A stretch of 64,000 bases of DNA from Rhodopseudomonas palustris (GCF_013415845.1 NZ_CP058907.1:2108001-2172000); one strand, 5' to 3'; shown: positions 17,898-28,439, counted from the stretch's first letter. Numbers and translations are program-made. Notes: generated by a model not told the origin, from the sequence alone.

Positions 17898-18527
17898 TCA
17901 GGACGCTTTGTCGCTCGTTCGCCGCGCGTAGGCAGCCAGGAACACCGGCACGGCTCGGTCGACGCATTGATCGATCTCGCTGGCGGAGATGGCGTCGCCA
18001 AATTGCAGCGAGCGGCGATAAGCGATCTCGGATTCAAGCAGCGCCAACAGGTGATGCGCTGCCACACCCGGATTGGCAGCATGTAGGCGGCCAGCTTTGG
18101 TTGCGGCGTCGATATAGCGGGTGAACGCCTCGACCGCTTTGCCAGGACCCGCGTCGTAGAAAATCCGACCGAGATTGCCGATCCGTCCGTGCGCCACCGC
18201 AAGGCGGTGGGCAGTGGTGGCGTCCTCGGCCAGCACGCGATGCAGTAGTTTCTTGCCGAACTCGGTGAGCACGCGCTCCGGATCGTCGGTGGCGCGCGCC
18301 TCGAGATTTTCGTACATGCCGCGGATCTGCTTGCCGGCGACACGCAGCGCGACGTGCACGAACAGGTCTTCCTTGGACGGGAAGTAGCCGTACAGCGTCG
18401 CCTTCGAGCCGCCGAGCCTGCTGGCGATCTCCGACATCGAGGCGCCGTCGAGGCCTCGCTCCTTAAATACCTCGGCCGCGGTGTCGAGGATCGCGTCCCG
18501 TTTGGCTTCCGTCCGAACCCTGACCAT
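17898..18527 (-). CDS. TetR/AcrR-family regulator of the second RND operon
   Basis: A 209-residue regulator with an N-terminal TetR helix-turn-helix (SEIASRLGGSKATLYGYFPS, about residues 32-51) and an AcrR-type C-terminal domain. The ATG at 18527 has a GGAGA upstream. It diverges from an adaptor/RND pair and the spacer holds two inverted copies of an ACCGTACGTT site, so repression of that efflux operon and autoregulation are likely. Confidence 0.88.
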   Translation of the reverse strand: MVRVRTEAKRDAILDTAAEVFKERGLDGASMSEIASRLGGSKATLYGYFPSKEDLFVHVALRVAGKQIRGMYENLEARATDDPERVLTEFGKKLLHRVLAEDATTAHRLAVAHGRIGNLGRIFYDAGPGKAVEAFTRYIDAATKAGRLHAANPGVAAHHLLALLESEIAYRRSLQFGDAISASEIDQCVDRAVPVFLAAYARRTSDKAS

Positions 18528-18578
18528 TGCTCTCCGTCACCTTGCCAAATCCGCCCGGCGTCCTCCGGAATCATACTG

Positions 18579-18627
18579 AACGTACGGTCGTATTGACAGT
18601 CTTGCGTTCGAATAATAACCGTACGTT
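18579..18627. promoter_or_regulatory. Paired inverted ACCGTACGTT operator sites
   Basis: AACGTACGGT (18579-18588) and ACCGTACGTT (18618-18627) are perfect inverted copies 29 bases apart between the divergent TetR and adaptor genes. Each arm contains the palindrome CGTACG, and AT-rich flanks are partly shared (AATACG/AATAAT before the core on the respective strands). They could be two TetR operators or one long-spaced site. Confidence 0.7.
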
Positions 18628-18690
18628 TGGTTTTATTATGGGCCGGCCGACGGTGCTTCAAGTCCGGCTTGGACGAAAGACGAGACGGCG

Positions 18691-19806
18691 ATGAGAGAGA
18701 TCGTGGGGTTCCGAAGCGCCATCATCGCGATGGCGCTGATCCTCGGCGGCTGCGACTCCGCCACTCCGAAGCCCGATCGTGGTGGCAAGGAGCCGACGAA
18801 AGCGCAGCCGGTGATGGTGGTGCCGGTGCGGTTCGAGGAGGGCGCCCGGACGCGGACTTTCGCGGCCACCATTCGGCCGAGTATCGAAAGCGATCTCGGA
18901 TTCCGCATCAGCGGCAAGGTGGCGCGGCGGCTGGTGCGCACCGGCGACTTCGTACGCACCGGCCAGGCGCTGCTGACGCTCGATACCAATGATCTCCGCC
19001 TCCAGCGCGAGCAGGCCGAAGCCGAGGTCAAAGCGGCGCAATCCAATCTGATCCAGGCCGAGGCCGACGAGGGCCGGGCGGTCGAGCTGCAGAGCAAGGG
19101 CTGGATGGCGAACGCCGCGCTGCAGAAGGCGCACGCTACCGCTGAGGAGGCGCGCAGCCGGCTGATCCGCGCGCAGCGTGCGCTCGATCTCGCCGGTCAT
19201 GCGCTCGGTTACGCCACCCTCGAAGCCGATGCGGACGGCGTGATCACCGCAACCCCGATCGAGCCGGGACAAGTCATTAGCGCCGGACAGGCCGCGGTCC
19301 GTCTGGCGCGGCTGTCGGAACTGGAGGCGGTGGTCGCGCTGCCGGAGAGTTACGTCGAGCGGGTCGGTCGCGCCTCCGCCTCGCTGACGCTGTGGTCGCT
19401 GCCCGGCAAGAGCTACGAGGTGCGGCTGCGCGAACTATCCTTCGCGGCCGATCCGGCGACGCGGACCTTCGCGGCGCGCTTCGTGATCCCCGGCGCGGAC
19501 GACAAGGTGCGGATCGGCATGAGCGCCACGCTGACGCTGCGCGAGCAGGACGAACGGCGCTTCGCACGGCTGCCGCTGACGGCGGTTTACAACCACGGAC
19601 GAGGAGCGGCGGTTTTCGTGGTCGGTGACGGCGGCGAATTGCGCGAACGGCCGGTGACGATCGAGCGCTACGAGGATCGCAGCGTGCTGGTGACCTCCGG
19701 CGTGAGCGACGGCGAAACCGTGGTCGCGCTCGGTGTCGAAAAGCTTGATCCGGCGCTGACGGTGCGGCCGATCTCCACGCTTTCGCTTAGTTCGGCGGGC
19801 AAGTGA
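18691..19806 (+). CDS. RND efflux membrane-fusion lipoprotein
   Basis: A 371-residue adaptor with a lipoprotein signal (MREIVGFRSAIIAMALILGGC, lipidated Cys21), a lipoyl/barrel start (SDLGFRISGKVARRLVRTGD), a long alpha-hairpin (about residues 100-165), the second lipoyl half (LEADADGVITATPIEPGQVI) and a C-terminal membrane-proximal domain. It is coupled to the RND gene by a one-base overlap (TGATG). Divergent TetR and its operator lie upstream. Confidence 0.88.
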   Translation: MREIVGFRSAIIAMALILGGCDSATPKPDRGGKEPTKAQPVMVVPVRFEEGARTRTFAATIRPSIESDLGFRISGKVARRLVRTGDFVRTGQALLTLDTNDLRLQREQAEAEVKAAQSNLIQAEADEGRAVELQSKGWMANAALQKAHATAEEARSRLIRAQRALDLAGHALGYATLEADADGVITATPIEPGQVISAGQAAVRLARLSELEAVVALPESYVERVGRASASLTLWSLPGKSYEVRLRELSFAADPATRTFAARFVIPGADDKVRIGMSATLTLREQDERRFARLPLTAVYNHGRGAAVFVVGDGGELRERPVTIERYEDRSVLVTSGVSDGETVVALGVEKLDPALTVRPISTLSLSSAGK

Positions 19807-22800
19807 TGCAGCGGCCAAATCTCTCCGCATGGGCGGTGGCGCATCCGTCGTTGATGCTGTTCGTGATCCTGATGATCAGCGTCGCCGGCCTGCTGTCGTA
19901 TCAGCGTCTCGGCCGCGCCGAGGATCCGTCCTACACCATCAAGGTCGCGGTAGTGACGGCGACATGGCCCGGCGCGACGGCTGAAGAGATGCAGCTTCAG
20001 GTCGCCGACCGGATTGAGAAGAAGCTGCAGGAGCTACCCTGGTTCGACAAGGTCACGACCTATTCCAAGCCCGGCTTCACCGCGGCGCAGATGGAGTTTC
20101 GCGACACCACGCCGCCGGCGCAGATCCCCTGGCTGTTCTATCTGATCCGCAAGAAGATGGCCGACGTGAAGCCGGACCTGCCCGACGGGGTGGCGGGGCC
20201 GGAGGTCAACGACGAATACGGCGACGTCGACTCGATCGTCTACACGCTGCGCTCCGACAGCGCCGACTACGCGGTGTTGAAGCGGATGGCGGAGCAGGTG
20301 CGGCAGCGGCTGCTGAAAGTGCCGAACGTCTCCAAGGTGACGATCTACGGCACCCAGGACGAGCGCATCTTTGTCGACTTCGACCACGTCAAGCTCGCCA
20401 ATCTTGGCATCGCGCCGCGTGCGATCTTCGACAGCCTTGCAAAGCAGAACGATCTTGCGCCGGTCGGCATGGTTCAGACCCAGTCGACCCGGATTCCGCT
20501 GCGCGTCTCCGGGGCGTTCGACGGTGTTCGCGCGGTGGAAGAAACTCCGATCGCATCGAGCGGCACGGTGATCAGGCTCGGCGACATCGCCACCGTGTCG
20601 CGCGGCTTCATCGATCCGCCGCAGTTTCTGGTCCGGCAGCGCGGGGTTCCGGCGCTGGCGATCGGCATCGTGATGCGTAAGGGCGCCAACATCCTGGAGC
20701 TCGGCGCGGACGTCGAAGCGTCGATGGCCGAGGTCGAACGCGCCACGCCGGTCGGCGTCACCTTCGAGCGCATCGCTAATCAGCCCGCAGTCGTCCGCGA
20801 CGCGGTCGGCGATTTCATGCGTTCGTTCGTCGAGGCCCTGGCGATCGTGCTGTTCGTCAGTTTCGTATCGCTCGGCTGGCGCGTCGGCATCGTGGTCGCG
20901 ACCTCGGTGCCGCTGGTGCTCGGCATTGTGTTCACGCTGATGTTGACGATGGGCATCGATCTGCACCGGATTTCGCTCGGCGCGCTGATCATCGCGCTCG
21001 GCCTGCTCGTCGACGACGCCATCATTGCGGTCGAGATGATGGTGGTGAAGATGGAGCAGGGCTTCGATCGGGCGCGCGCCGCATCGTTCGCCTGGGAATC
21101 CACCGCGTTTCCGATGCTCACCGGCACGCTTGTCACGGCCGCAGGTTTTCTGCCGGTCGGCATGGCGGCGAGCGGCACCGGCGAATACGCCGGCAGCATC
21201 TTCTGGGTGGTCGGCATTGCGCTGCTGGCGTCGTGGGCGGTCGCGGTGATCCTGACGCCGTATCTCGGATTCGTGTTGTTACCGCGTTCGCTGAGCACCG
21301 GGACGGCGCACGCGGTCTATGACAGCGGGCTGTATCGCCGGTTTCGCAGCGTCGTGACCTGGTGCATCCATCACCGCCTGATTGTGATCGGTATCACCAT
21401 CGCGGCGTTCGCGATCTCGATCGTCGGCTTCGGCAAGATCCAGCGGCAGTTCTTCCCGACCTCCGACCGGACCGAGCTGTTCGTCGAATTGCGGCTGCCG
21501 GGCGGCAGCGGGATCGAGGCGACTCTCGCCAATGCCCAGCAAGCCGAAGCACTGGTCGCCGGCGATGACGACGTCGTCACCTGGAGCACCTATGTGGGCA
21601 AAGGCCCGCCGCGCTTCCTGCTCAACGTCAATCCCGAACTGCCGAACGAGTCGTACGGAGAACTCGTCATCGTCACCAAGGACGGCGCCGCGCGCGAGCG
21701 AGTGAAGCGTAAGATCGAGCAGGCCGTCGCCGATGGCGCGATCGCCGGCGCGCGGGTGCGGGTCCGGCGGCTGGCCTATGGACCTCCGATCAAATTTCCG
21801 GTGCAGTTCCGGGTGATCGGCGAAGATCCCAACACGGTGCGCTCGATCGCCTACCAGGTCCGCGATATCATGCGCGGCAATCCGAACGTGATCGAGCCGC
21901 AGCTCGATTGGAACGAGCAGATGCCTTCGGTGCGTCTGGTGGTGGATCAGGATCGCGCGCGGGCGCTCGGGCTCGATCCGCAGACGATCTCGCAGACCTT
22001 GCAGATGCTGATGACGGGCGCGCCGGTCACCACCGTGCGTGACCGGACCGAGAAGGTCGTGGTGGTGGCGCGGGCGATCGCGGCGCAGCGCAACGATCTC
22101 GGCGCTATCGACGATCTCACCGTGCTGTCGCGCAACGGCGTGCCGGTGCCACTGTCGCAGATCGCCGAGATCCGCGAAGGCCACGAGGAGGCGATCCAGT
22201 GGCGGCGCGACCGCGACATGGCGATCACCGTGCGCAGCGATGTGCGCGACGGCGTGCAGGCGCCGTTCGTCTCGTCGGTGGTGTGGGCGGCGCTGGCCGA
22301 TCTGCGCCAGCGGCTGCCGGCCGGTTACCGGATCGAACTCGGCGGTGCGATCGAGGATTCGTCGAAAGCCAACGGCGCGTTGTTCGCGGTGGTGCCGGCG
22401 ATGCTGGTGGTGATGTTGACGGTGCTGATGATCCAGTTGCAGAGCTTCGCCAAGCTGGCGCTGGTGTTGCTGACGGCTCCGCTCGGCCTGATCGGGGCCT
22501 GCGCCGGGCTGCTGCTGTTCGGCAAGCCGTTCGGCTTCGTCGCGCTGCTCGGACTGATCGCGCTCGCCGGCATGATCATCCGCAATTCGGTGATCCTGGT
22601 CGATCAGATCGAGCAGGACATCGCGGCGGGGCACCCGCGCGACGAGGCGATCATCGGCGCCACCGTCCGCCGGGCGCGGCCGGTGGTCCTGACCGCGCTC
22701 AGCGCGGTGCTCGCGATGATCCCGCTGACGCGGTCGAGCTTCTGGGGACCGATGGCAGTCGCGATCATGGGCGGACTGCTGGTCGCCACTGTGCTGACGC

Positions 22801-22961
22801 TGCTGTTCCTGCCGGCGCTGTACGCGGCGTGGTTCGGCCGCGATCCGGCCTCGACATCGACGCTAGGGCAACGCCTCGGCGGCCTCCTGGAGGCGGCGCG
22901 CGCCCGATTCAGCGCATTGCTCCCGGCCGTCATCCGCCGGCGCGCGGAGACCGGACGCTGA
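19806..22961 (+). CDS. RND-family efflux pump permease
   Basis: A 1051-residue RND pump, same subfamily as the one at 10446-13496: shared blocks include LGRAEDPSYTIKVAVVTATW near the N-terminus and SLGALIIALGLLVDDAIIAV in TM4, with Asp403-Asp404. In TM10 the AcrB lysine position again reads as arginine (GMIIRNSVILVDQIEQD). The start is ATG at 19806; a GTG at 19803 is also possible. A C-terminal tail of about 35 residues after the last helix is basic. No outer-membrane channel gene follows, so it likely shares one encoded elsewhere. Confidence 0.93.
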   Translation: MQRPNLSAWAVAHPSLMLFVILMISVAGLLSYQRLGRAEDPSYTIKVAVVTATWPGATAEEMQLQVADRIEKKLQELPWFDKVTTYSKPGFTAAQMEFRDTTPPAQIPWLFYLIRKKMADVKPDLPDGVAGPEVNDEYGDVDSIVYTLRSDSADYAVLKRMAEQVRQRLLKVPNVSKVTIYGTQDERIFVDFDHVKLANLGIAPRAIFDSLAKQNDLAPVGMVQTQSTRIPLRVSGAFDGVRAVEETPIASSGTVIRLGDIATVSRGFIDPPQFLVRQRGVPALAIGIVMRKGANILELGADVEASMAEVERATPVGVTFERIANQPAVVRDAVGDFMRSFVEALAIVLFVSFVSLGWRVGIVVATSVPLVLGIVFTLMLTMGIDLHRISLGALIIALGLLVDDAIIAVEMMVVKMEQGFDRARAASFAWESTAFPMLTGTLVTAAGFLPVGMAASGTGEYAGSIFWVVGIALLASWAVAVILTPYLGFVLLPRSLSTGTAHAVYDSGLYRRFRSVVTWCIHHRLIVIGITIAAFAISIVGFGKIQRQFFPTSDRTELFVELRLPGGSGIEATLANAQQAEALVAGDDDVVTWSTYVGKGPPRFLLNVNPELPNESYGELVIVTKDGAARERVKRKIEQAVADGAIAGARVRVRRLAYGPPIKFPVQFRVIGEDPNTVRSIAYQVRDIMRGNPNVIEPQLDWNEQMPSVRLVVDQDRARALGLDPQTISQTLQMLMTGAPVTTVRDRTEKVVVVARAIAAQRNDLGAIDDLTVLSRNGVPVPLSQIAEIREGHEEAIQWRRDRDMAITVRSDVRDGVQAPFVSSVVWAALADLRQRLPAGYRIELGGAIEDSSKANGALFAVVPAMLVVMLTVLMIQLQSFAKLALVLLTAPLGLIGACAGLLLFGKPFGFVALLGLIALAGMIIRNSVILVDQIEQDIAAGHPRDEAIIGATVRRARPVVLTALSAVLAMIPLTRSSFWGPMAVAIMGGLLVATVLTLLFLPALYAAWFGRDPASTSTLGQRLGGLLEAARARFSALLPAVIRRRAETGR

Positions 22962-23071
22962 CCGCTGCTCGCCGCGCGGGAGGGCAGGCGGAAGAACGAG
23001 CTGGAAATCGCCGGATTCCCGGGCTACCTGCAGCCTTGACGTCGCCCGCCAATCCGCCGACATACTGAAAT

Positions 23072-24064
23072 ATGCAGCCCAATCAGCCACATCGCTTCTC
23101 CGTCGCGCCGATGATGGAATGGACCGACAGTCATTGTCGCGTCTTCCATCGGCTGCTGACCCGGCGCGGGCTGCTCTACACCGAGATGGTCACCACCGGA
23201 GCGGTGATCCACGGCGATCGGCAGCGGCTGCTCGGCTTCGATGCGAGCGAGCACCCGGTGGCGCTGCAGCTCGGCGGCTCCAATCCGAATGACCTCGCGA
23301 CCTCCGCGAAGATCGGCGAGGATTTCGGTTACGACGAGATCAACATCAACGTCGGCTGCCCGTCGGATCGGGTGAAGGAGGGCCGGTTCGGCGCCTGCCT
23401 GATGGCGGAGCCCGAGCTGGTTGCCGAAGGCGTCGCCGCGATGAAGCGCGCGGTCGCTGTGCCGGTGACGGTGAAGTGCCGGATCGGGATCGACGATCAG
23501 GATCCAGAGGTCGCGCTCGATGCGCTGGCGCGGGCGGTGGTCGCCGCCGGTGCCGATGCGCTGATCGTGCACGCCCGCAAGGCTTGGCTGAACGGGCTGT
23601 CGCCGAAGGAGAACCGCCATATCCCGCCGCTCGATTACGATCGGGTGTATCGGCTGAAGCAGGCGATGCCGCAGGTGCCGATCATCATCAACGGCGGCAT
23701 CGGCAGCATCGCGGAAGCCAAGCGGCATCTCGAGCACGTCGACGGCGTAATGCTCGGCCGCGCCGCCTATCAGGAGCCGTGGCGGCTGCTGGAGGTCGAT
23801 CCGGAGCTGTACGGCGAAACGGCGCCCTATCCCTCGATGAAGGAGGCGCTCGAAGCGCTGATCCCGTACATCGAGCGCCAGCTTGCGCAGGGCCTGCGGC
23901 TGCACGCGATCACCCGCCACGTCATCGGCGCCTATCAGGGCGTCCCCGGCGCCCGCGCCTTCCGCCGCTATCTGTCCGAATTCGGCGTCAAACCCGATGC
24001 CGATGCCAGCGTGCTGTTGAAAGCGATGGTCGCGGTGACGGAGCGGGCGACGGAAGCTGCCTGA
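23072..24064 (+). CDS. dusA: tRNA-dihydrouridine synthase A
   Basis: A 330-residue FMN enzyme that reduces uridines in the tRNA D-loop (positions 20/20a in E. coli). It shows the Dus start SVAPMMEWTDSHCRVFHRLL, the active-site region NINVGCPSDRVKEGRFGACL with catalytic Cys109, the FMN phosphate-binding NGGIGSIAEAK and GVMLGRAAYQEPW. TEMVTTGAVIHGDR is characteristic of the DusA branch. It is a single gene, convergent with the toxin-antitoxin pair 30 bases downstream. Confidence 0.95.
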   Translation: MQPNQPHRFSVAPMMEWTDSHCRVFHRLLTRRGLLYTEMVTTGAVIHGDRQRLLGFDASEHPVALQLGGSNPNDLATSAKIGEDFGYDEININVGCPSDRVKEGRFGACLMAEPELVAEGVAAMKRAVAVPVTVKCRIGIDDQDPEVALDALARAVVAAGADALIVHARKAWLNGLSPKENRHIPPLDYDRVYRLKQAMPQVPIIINGGIGSIAEAKRHLEHVDGVMLGRAAYQEPWRLLEVDPELYGETAPYPSMKEALEALIPYIERQLAQGLRLHAITRHVIGAYQGVPGARAFRRYLSEFGVKPDADASVLLKAMVAVTERATEAA

Positions 24065-24094
24065 GCTCCCGGTCATCAGGTACGCACGGCCTGA

Positions 24095-24418
24095 CTACGC
24101 GATCGCGCGAAGTCCCTTGGCTTTGACCAGATTGAGCAGCTTCAGCGATGGCCCGTCGGGGCGCTTTTCACCGCGTTCCCACTTACTCACGGCGTCCTTG
24201 CGCACATTGAGATAGCGCGCGAACACCGGTTGCGACACCTGCTCCCGCTCCCTGAGCGCCTTGATTTCCTCAGGCGCCATTGGCTCGACCGGCGTCAGGC
24301 ACAGCTCATCGAACTCGCGCATCGTCGCTTTATCGATGACGTTGGCGCGGGCGAGGCCTGCGGCGGTCTTGTGAACCGTCGCAAGGATGCCGCTCTGTTT
24401 GCGCTTCGGCTTCGTCAT
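24095..24418 (-). CDS. HigA-like antitoxin with XRE helix-turn-helix
   Basis: A 107-residue DNA-binding protein. The C-terminal half is an XRE helix-turn-helix (EEIKALREREQVSQPVFARY, then LNVRKDAVSKWERGEKRPDG). The N-terminal half (about residues 1-50) is the likely toxin-binding part. Its ATG overlaps the toxin stop (ATGA), and toxin-first order is typical of higBA loci. It should neutralise the toxin and repress the operon. Confidence 0.85.
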   Translation of the reverse strand: MTKPKRKQSGILATVHKTAAGLARANVIDKATMREFDELCLTPVEPMAPEEIKALREREQVSQPVFARYLNVRKDAVSKWERGEKRPDGPSLKLLNLVKAKGLRAIA

Positions 24419-24789
24419 GTCTGTTCCGTTACTTCCGATATCTCTCCGGCTGCAATCGCGGTCTCGAGTGCTCCAACATCAAGCGCGAGCAGGACGGTGG
24501 CCAGCTTCTTCAGCGCTTCCAGTTCTTTGGACGAGACGTTGGCTTTTTGGTTCTTGGCAAAGCCGTGAACAAAGAAGCTGTGTGCGCCCATCTTGCAAAC
24601 AATGATGGTGCGGAAACCGCCGGACTTGCCGCCGCCCTTCCGGCCGATCCGCTGCTTAAACACGCCGCCTCCGAGCCTCGCATCCCATCGCCCCTCGGCG
24701 ACGTCCATGGCTGCTGCGAGCAGGTCAGCACAATCCAGTTTCGCCTTTCTCGCGAACTTGGCGAACTCCTTGGTCTGGTAGACGCTCAT
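24415..24789 (-). CDS. RelE/HigB-superfamily toxin
   Basis: A 124-residue protein with a RelE/HigB-like pattern: helix-rich N-terminus (TKEFAKFARKAKLDCADLLA), then GGGVFKQRIGRKGGGKSGGF with RTIIVCKMGAHSFFVHGFAK, the basic beta-sheet face seen in this toxin superfamily. Such toxins usually cleave mRNA, often on the ribosome. The ATG at 24789 is chosen over an upstream TTG. It overlaps the downstream antitoxin gene by four bases. Target not determinable from sequence. Confidence 0.82.
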   Translation of the reverse strand: MSVYQTKEFAKFARKAKLDCADLLAAAMDVAEGRWDARLGGGVFKQRIGRKGGGKSGGFRTIIVCKMGAHSFFVHGFAKNQKANVSSKELEALKKLATVLLALDVGALETAIAAGEISEVTEQT

Positions 24790-24977
24790 GCTTTGGGCGT
24801 CCGCCAAAATGTAGTCCTAAGAGCTATATTTCTCAACCTGCTTGTCCTGCTGACACGCATAGGTTGCATCATCGCGGGCGATCTCTTCCCGCGCATTGAT
24901 GCCGGTCGGGCCGACAGGATTGCCAGCTGCGAAGCGCGTGGCGGAGGCTTGATTGGGCGAGTTGCGAGAACAGGCGG

Positions 24978-25514
24978 CTAGGGATAGCCGCGCAGCCGGA
25001 GCTGGTCGGAGCGGACTTCCCAGCTTTCGAGGCGGTCGAGGAAGCTCATGCCGAGAAGGTTGGTCTTCATCTGGCCACGCGGCACCACCAGGGCCGGCAC
25101 AGAGCGCTCGACCAGTTTGCCGATCGCCAGGCTGTTGAGCGACAGCCGCGCCGCGCGGGTGTGGCCGCCGGCGGTCTCCAGCTCGACGTTGAAGTTCAGC
25201 AGCTCCAGCGGCAGGCCGGCAGCCTTGGCGGTTTCATAGGTCAGCACCACCGAGGTCGCGCCGGTGTCGATCACCATCGGCGCGGCGACGCCGTTGACCT
25301 TGGCGCTCACCGCGAACTCGCCGCCGGTGCCGCGCGGGATTTCGACCGTGCGGGCTTTGGCTGCCTCCGCCGCAGCAGTAGCAGCGGCGACGCGCTTCTT
25401 CAGCATCGTCGACATCGCGTCGCCGGCCTCTGCGATCCTTTTCGGATCGCCATAGGCGACCACTGCGCCGGCGGTGCCAATCAGCACCAATAGCACCAGC
25501 AACACGCGGCTCAT
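24978..25514 (-). CDS. Retropepsin-like aspartic protease (TIGR02281-type, clan AA)
   Basis: A 178-residue single-domain aspartic protease. An N-terminal membrane anchor or signal (about residues 3-20) is followed by an alanine-rich linker, then the retropepsin domain with the catalytic triad DTG at Asp83 (MVIDTGATSVVL) and the C-terminal hydrophobic-Gly motif (LLGMSFLDRL). Length and anchor fit the bacterial TIGR02281 family, probably acting as a dimer in the periplasm. It follows the DUF1289 gene by 22 bases and may share its transcript. Confidence 0.85.
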   Translation of the reverse strand: MSRVLLVLLVLIGTAGAVVAYGDPKRIAEAGDAMSTMLKKRVAAATAAAEAAKARTVEIPRGTGGEFAVSAKVNGVAAPMVIDTGATSVVLTYETAKAAGLPLELLNFNVELETAGGHTRAARLSLNSLAIGKLVERSVPALVVPRGQMKTNLLGMSFLDRLESWEVRSDQLRLRGYP

Positions 25515-25536
25515 GGGGCACCTGAAGCGGAGCGAG

Positions 25537-25761
25537 CTACGCCTGTGCGTCGGTCCCGGCAGGGCGGCGCCGACGCGGCTTCGGCACGTCCATCCCGGCG
25601 TCGGCCATGCGCTGCGGCAGTCCGGCCATGATGGCGAGCCGTTCGGAGCTGTCCATCCGCGGCCAGCGCGCGATCTCCGGCATGGTGCGGCCGCAGCCGT
25701 AGCAGAGGTTGGTCTGCGGATTGATCATGCAGACTGCGATGCAGGGCGTTTCGATGCTCAT
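25537..25761 (-). CDS. DUF1289 cysteine-containing small protein
   Basis: A 74-residue protein with the DUF1289 signature: TPCIAVCMINPQTNLCYGCG carries four cysteines in a zinc- or cluster-binding pattern, followed by RTMPEIARWPRMDSSERLAI and a basic tail (KPRRRRP). Function of the family is not established. It sits between a histidine kinase (44 bases upstream) and the retropepsin gene, all on one strand. The ATG is at 25761. Confidence 0.88.
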   Translation of the reverse strand: MSIETPCIAVCMINPQTNLCYGCGRTMPEIARWPRMDSSERLAIMAGLPQRMADAGMDVPKPRRRRPAGTDAQA

Positions 25762-25805
25762 ATCGGATGGTGGCTGACATTGGTCGCCTCCCGCAAGTCC
25801 CGATC

Positions 25806-27401
<1,596 letters not shown>

Positions 27402-27499
27402 CAACCAACACAAATCCTGCGCGAGAACGCGCGCGGTTTCCCCAGCCTATATCTGGCCACAAATCCTTAAGAGCAGCCTTAGAGGGAAAGTTATTCCGG

Positions 27500-27514
27500 T
27501 TAACAGCTGGCTAA
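27500..27514 (-). promoter_or_regulatory. CtrA-type box upstream of the histidine kinase gene
   Basis: On the minus strand this reads TTAG-N7-TTAAC, one base from the alphaproteobacterial CtrA consensus TTAA-N7-TTAAC. It lies about 100 bases before the kinase start. In such GC-rich DNA the motif is rare by chance, but a single near-match remains a prediction. Confidence 0.45.
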
Positions 27515-27549
27515 CAATCGCGGTGAACGAGACGTGAAAACCGCGATTG
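27515..27549. repeat. Perfect 10-bp inverted repeat between two minus-strand genes
   Basis: CAATCGCGGT and ACCGCGATTG form a stem with a 15-base loop, 21 bases beyond the stop of the beta-hydroxyacid dehydrogenase gene. It could end that transcript, although no strong T-run follows on the minus strand, or it could be a protein-binding site upstream of the kinase gene. Confidence 0.45.
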
Positions 27550-27569
27550 CAACCCTGTTCCGCGCAGTC

Positions 27570-28439
27570 TCAGCGCTCCAGCCGCGCCAGCAGGCTGGAG
27601 GTGTCCCAGCGGCGGCCGCCCATCTTCTCGACCTCGGCATAGAAGGTATCGACCAGCGCGGTGACCGGCAGGCTGGCGCCGTTGCGGCGCGCTTCGGCGA
27701 GGCAGATCGACAGATCCTTGCGCATCCATTCGACCGCGAAGCCGAAATCGTATTTGCCATCGTTCATGGTCTTGTGGCGGTTCTCCATCTGCCACGACTG
27801 CGCCGCGCCCTTGGAGATGGTGTCGATCACCGCATTGACGTCGAGGCCGGCCTTCTTGGCGAAGTGAATGCCTTCGGACAACCCTTCGACCAGCCCGGCG
27901 ATGCAGATCTGATTGACCATCTTGGTGAGCTGACCGCTGCCTGCGGGGCCCAGCAGCTTGCACATCCGCGCATAGGCGCCGATCACCGGCTCGGCCTTGG
28001 CGAAATCCTCAGGCCGGCCACCGCACATCACTGTGAGCACGCCGTTTTCGGCACCGGCTTGGCCGCCGGACACCGGCGCGTCGATGAAGTGGAAGCCGGC
28101 CTTGCTCGCAGCCGCGTCGAGCTCGCGCGCGACTTCGGCTGAAGCCGTGGTGTGGTCGACGAAGATCGCGCCCCTGCTCATCGCACCGAATGCGCCGTCG
28201 GCGCCGGTGGTGACGGCACGCAGGTCGTCATCGTTGCCGACGCAGGCCATCACGAAGTCCTGGCCGGCTGCGGCCTCTGCCGGGGTCGGTGCCGCGCGGC
28301 CGCCGAAGGTCTCGGCCCAGGCCTGCGCCTTCGCGGCCGTGCGATTATACACCGTCACTTCATGGCCGCCTTTCGTCACGAGATGTCCGGCCATCGGAAA
28401 CCCCATAACGCCGAGACCGATGAAAGCGACTTTGGCCAT
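27570..28439 (-). CDS. NAD(P)-dependent beta-hydroxyacid dehydrogenase (3-hydroxyisobutyrate dehydrogenase family)
   Basis: A 289-residue enzyme with the family N-terminal signature VAFIGLGVMGFPMAGHL, the substrate-binding stretch DAPVSGGQAGAENGVLTVMC and the catalytic lysine region GSGQLTKMVNQ. Members oxidise 3-hydroxyisobutyrate, tartronate semialdehyde, 4-hydroxybutyrate or related acids; no valine-degradation genes are nearby to choose between them. The ATG at 28439 gives the expected length; longer upstream readings run into low-complexity sequence. Confidence 0.88.
   Translation of the reverse strand: MAKVAFIGLGVMGFPMAGHLVTKGGHEVTVYNRTAAKAQAWAETFGGRAAPTPAEAAAGQDFVMACVGNDDDLRAVTTGADGAFGAMSRGAIFVDHTTASAEVARELDAAASKAGFHFIDAPVSGGQAGAENGVLTVMCGGRPEDFAKAEPVIGAYARMCKLLGPAGSGQLTKMVNQICIAGLVEGLSEGIHFAKKAGLDVNAVIDTISKGAAQSWQMENRHKTMNDGKYDFGFAVEWMRKDLSICLAEARRNGASLPVTALVDTFYAEVEKMGGRRWDTSSLLARLER

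Noticed and set aside
15784..17931. A 715-codon open frame opposite the adenylate cyclase gene
   Set aside because: It mirrors the cyclase in GC-rich DNA, has repetitive Arg/Asp/His/Gly composition and no motif. The cyclase on the other strand has all catalytic residues.
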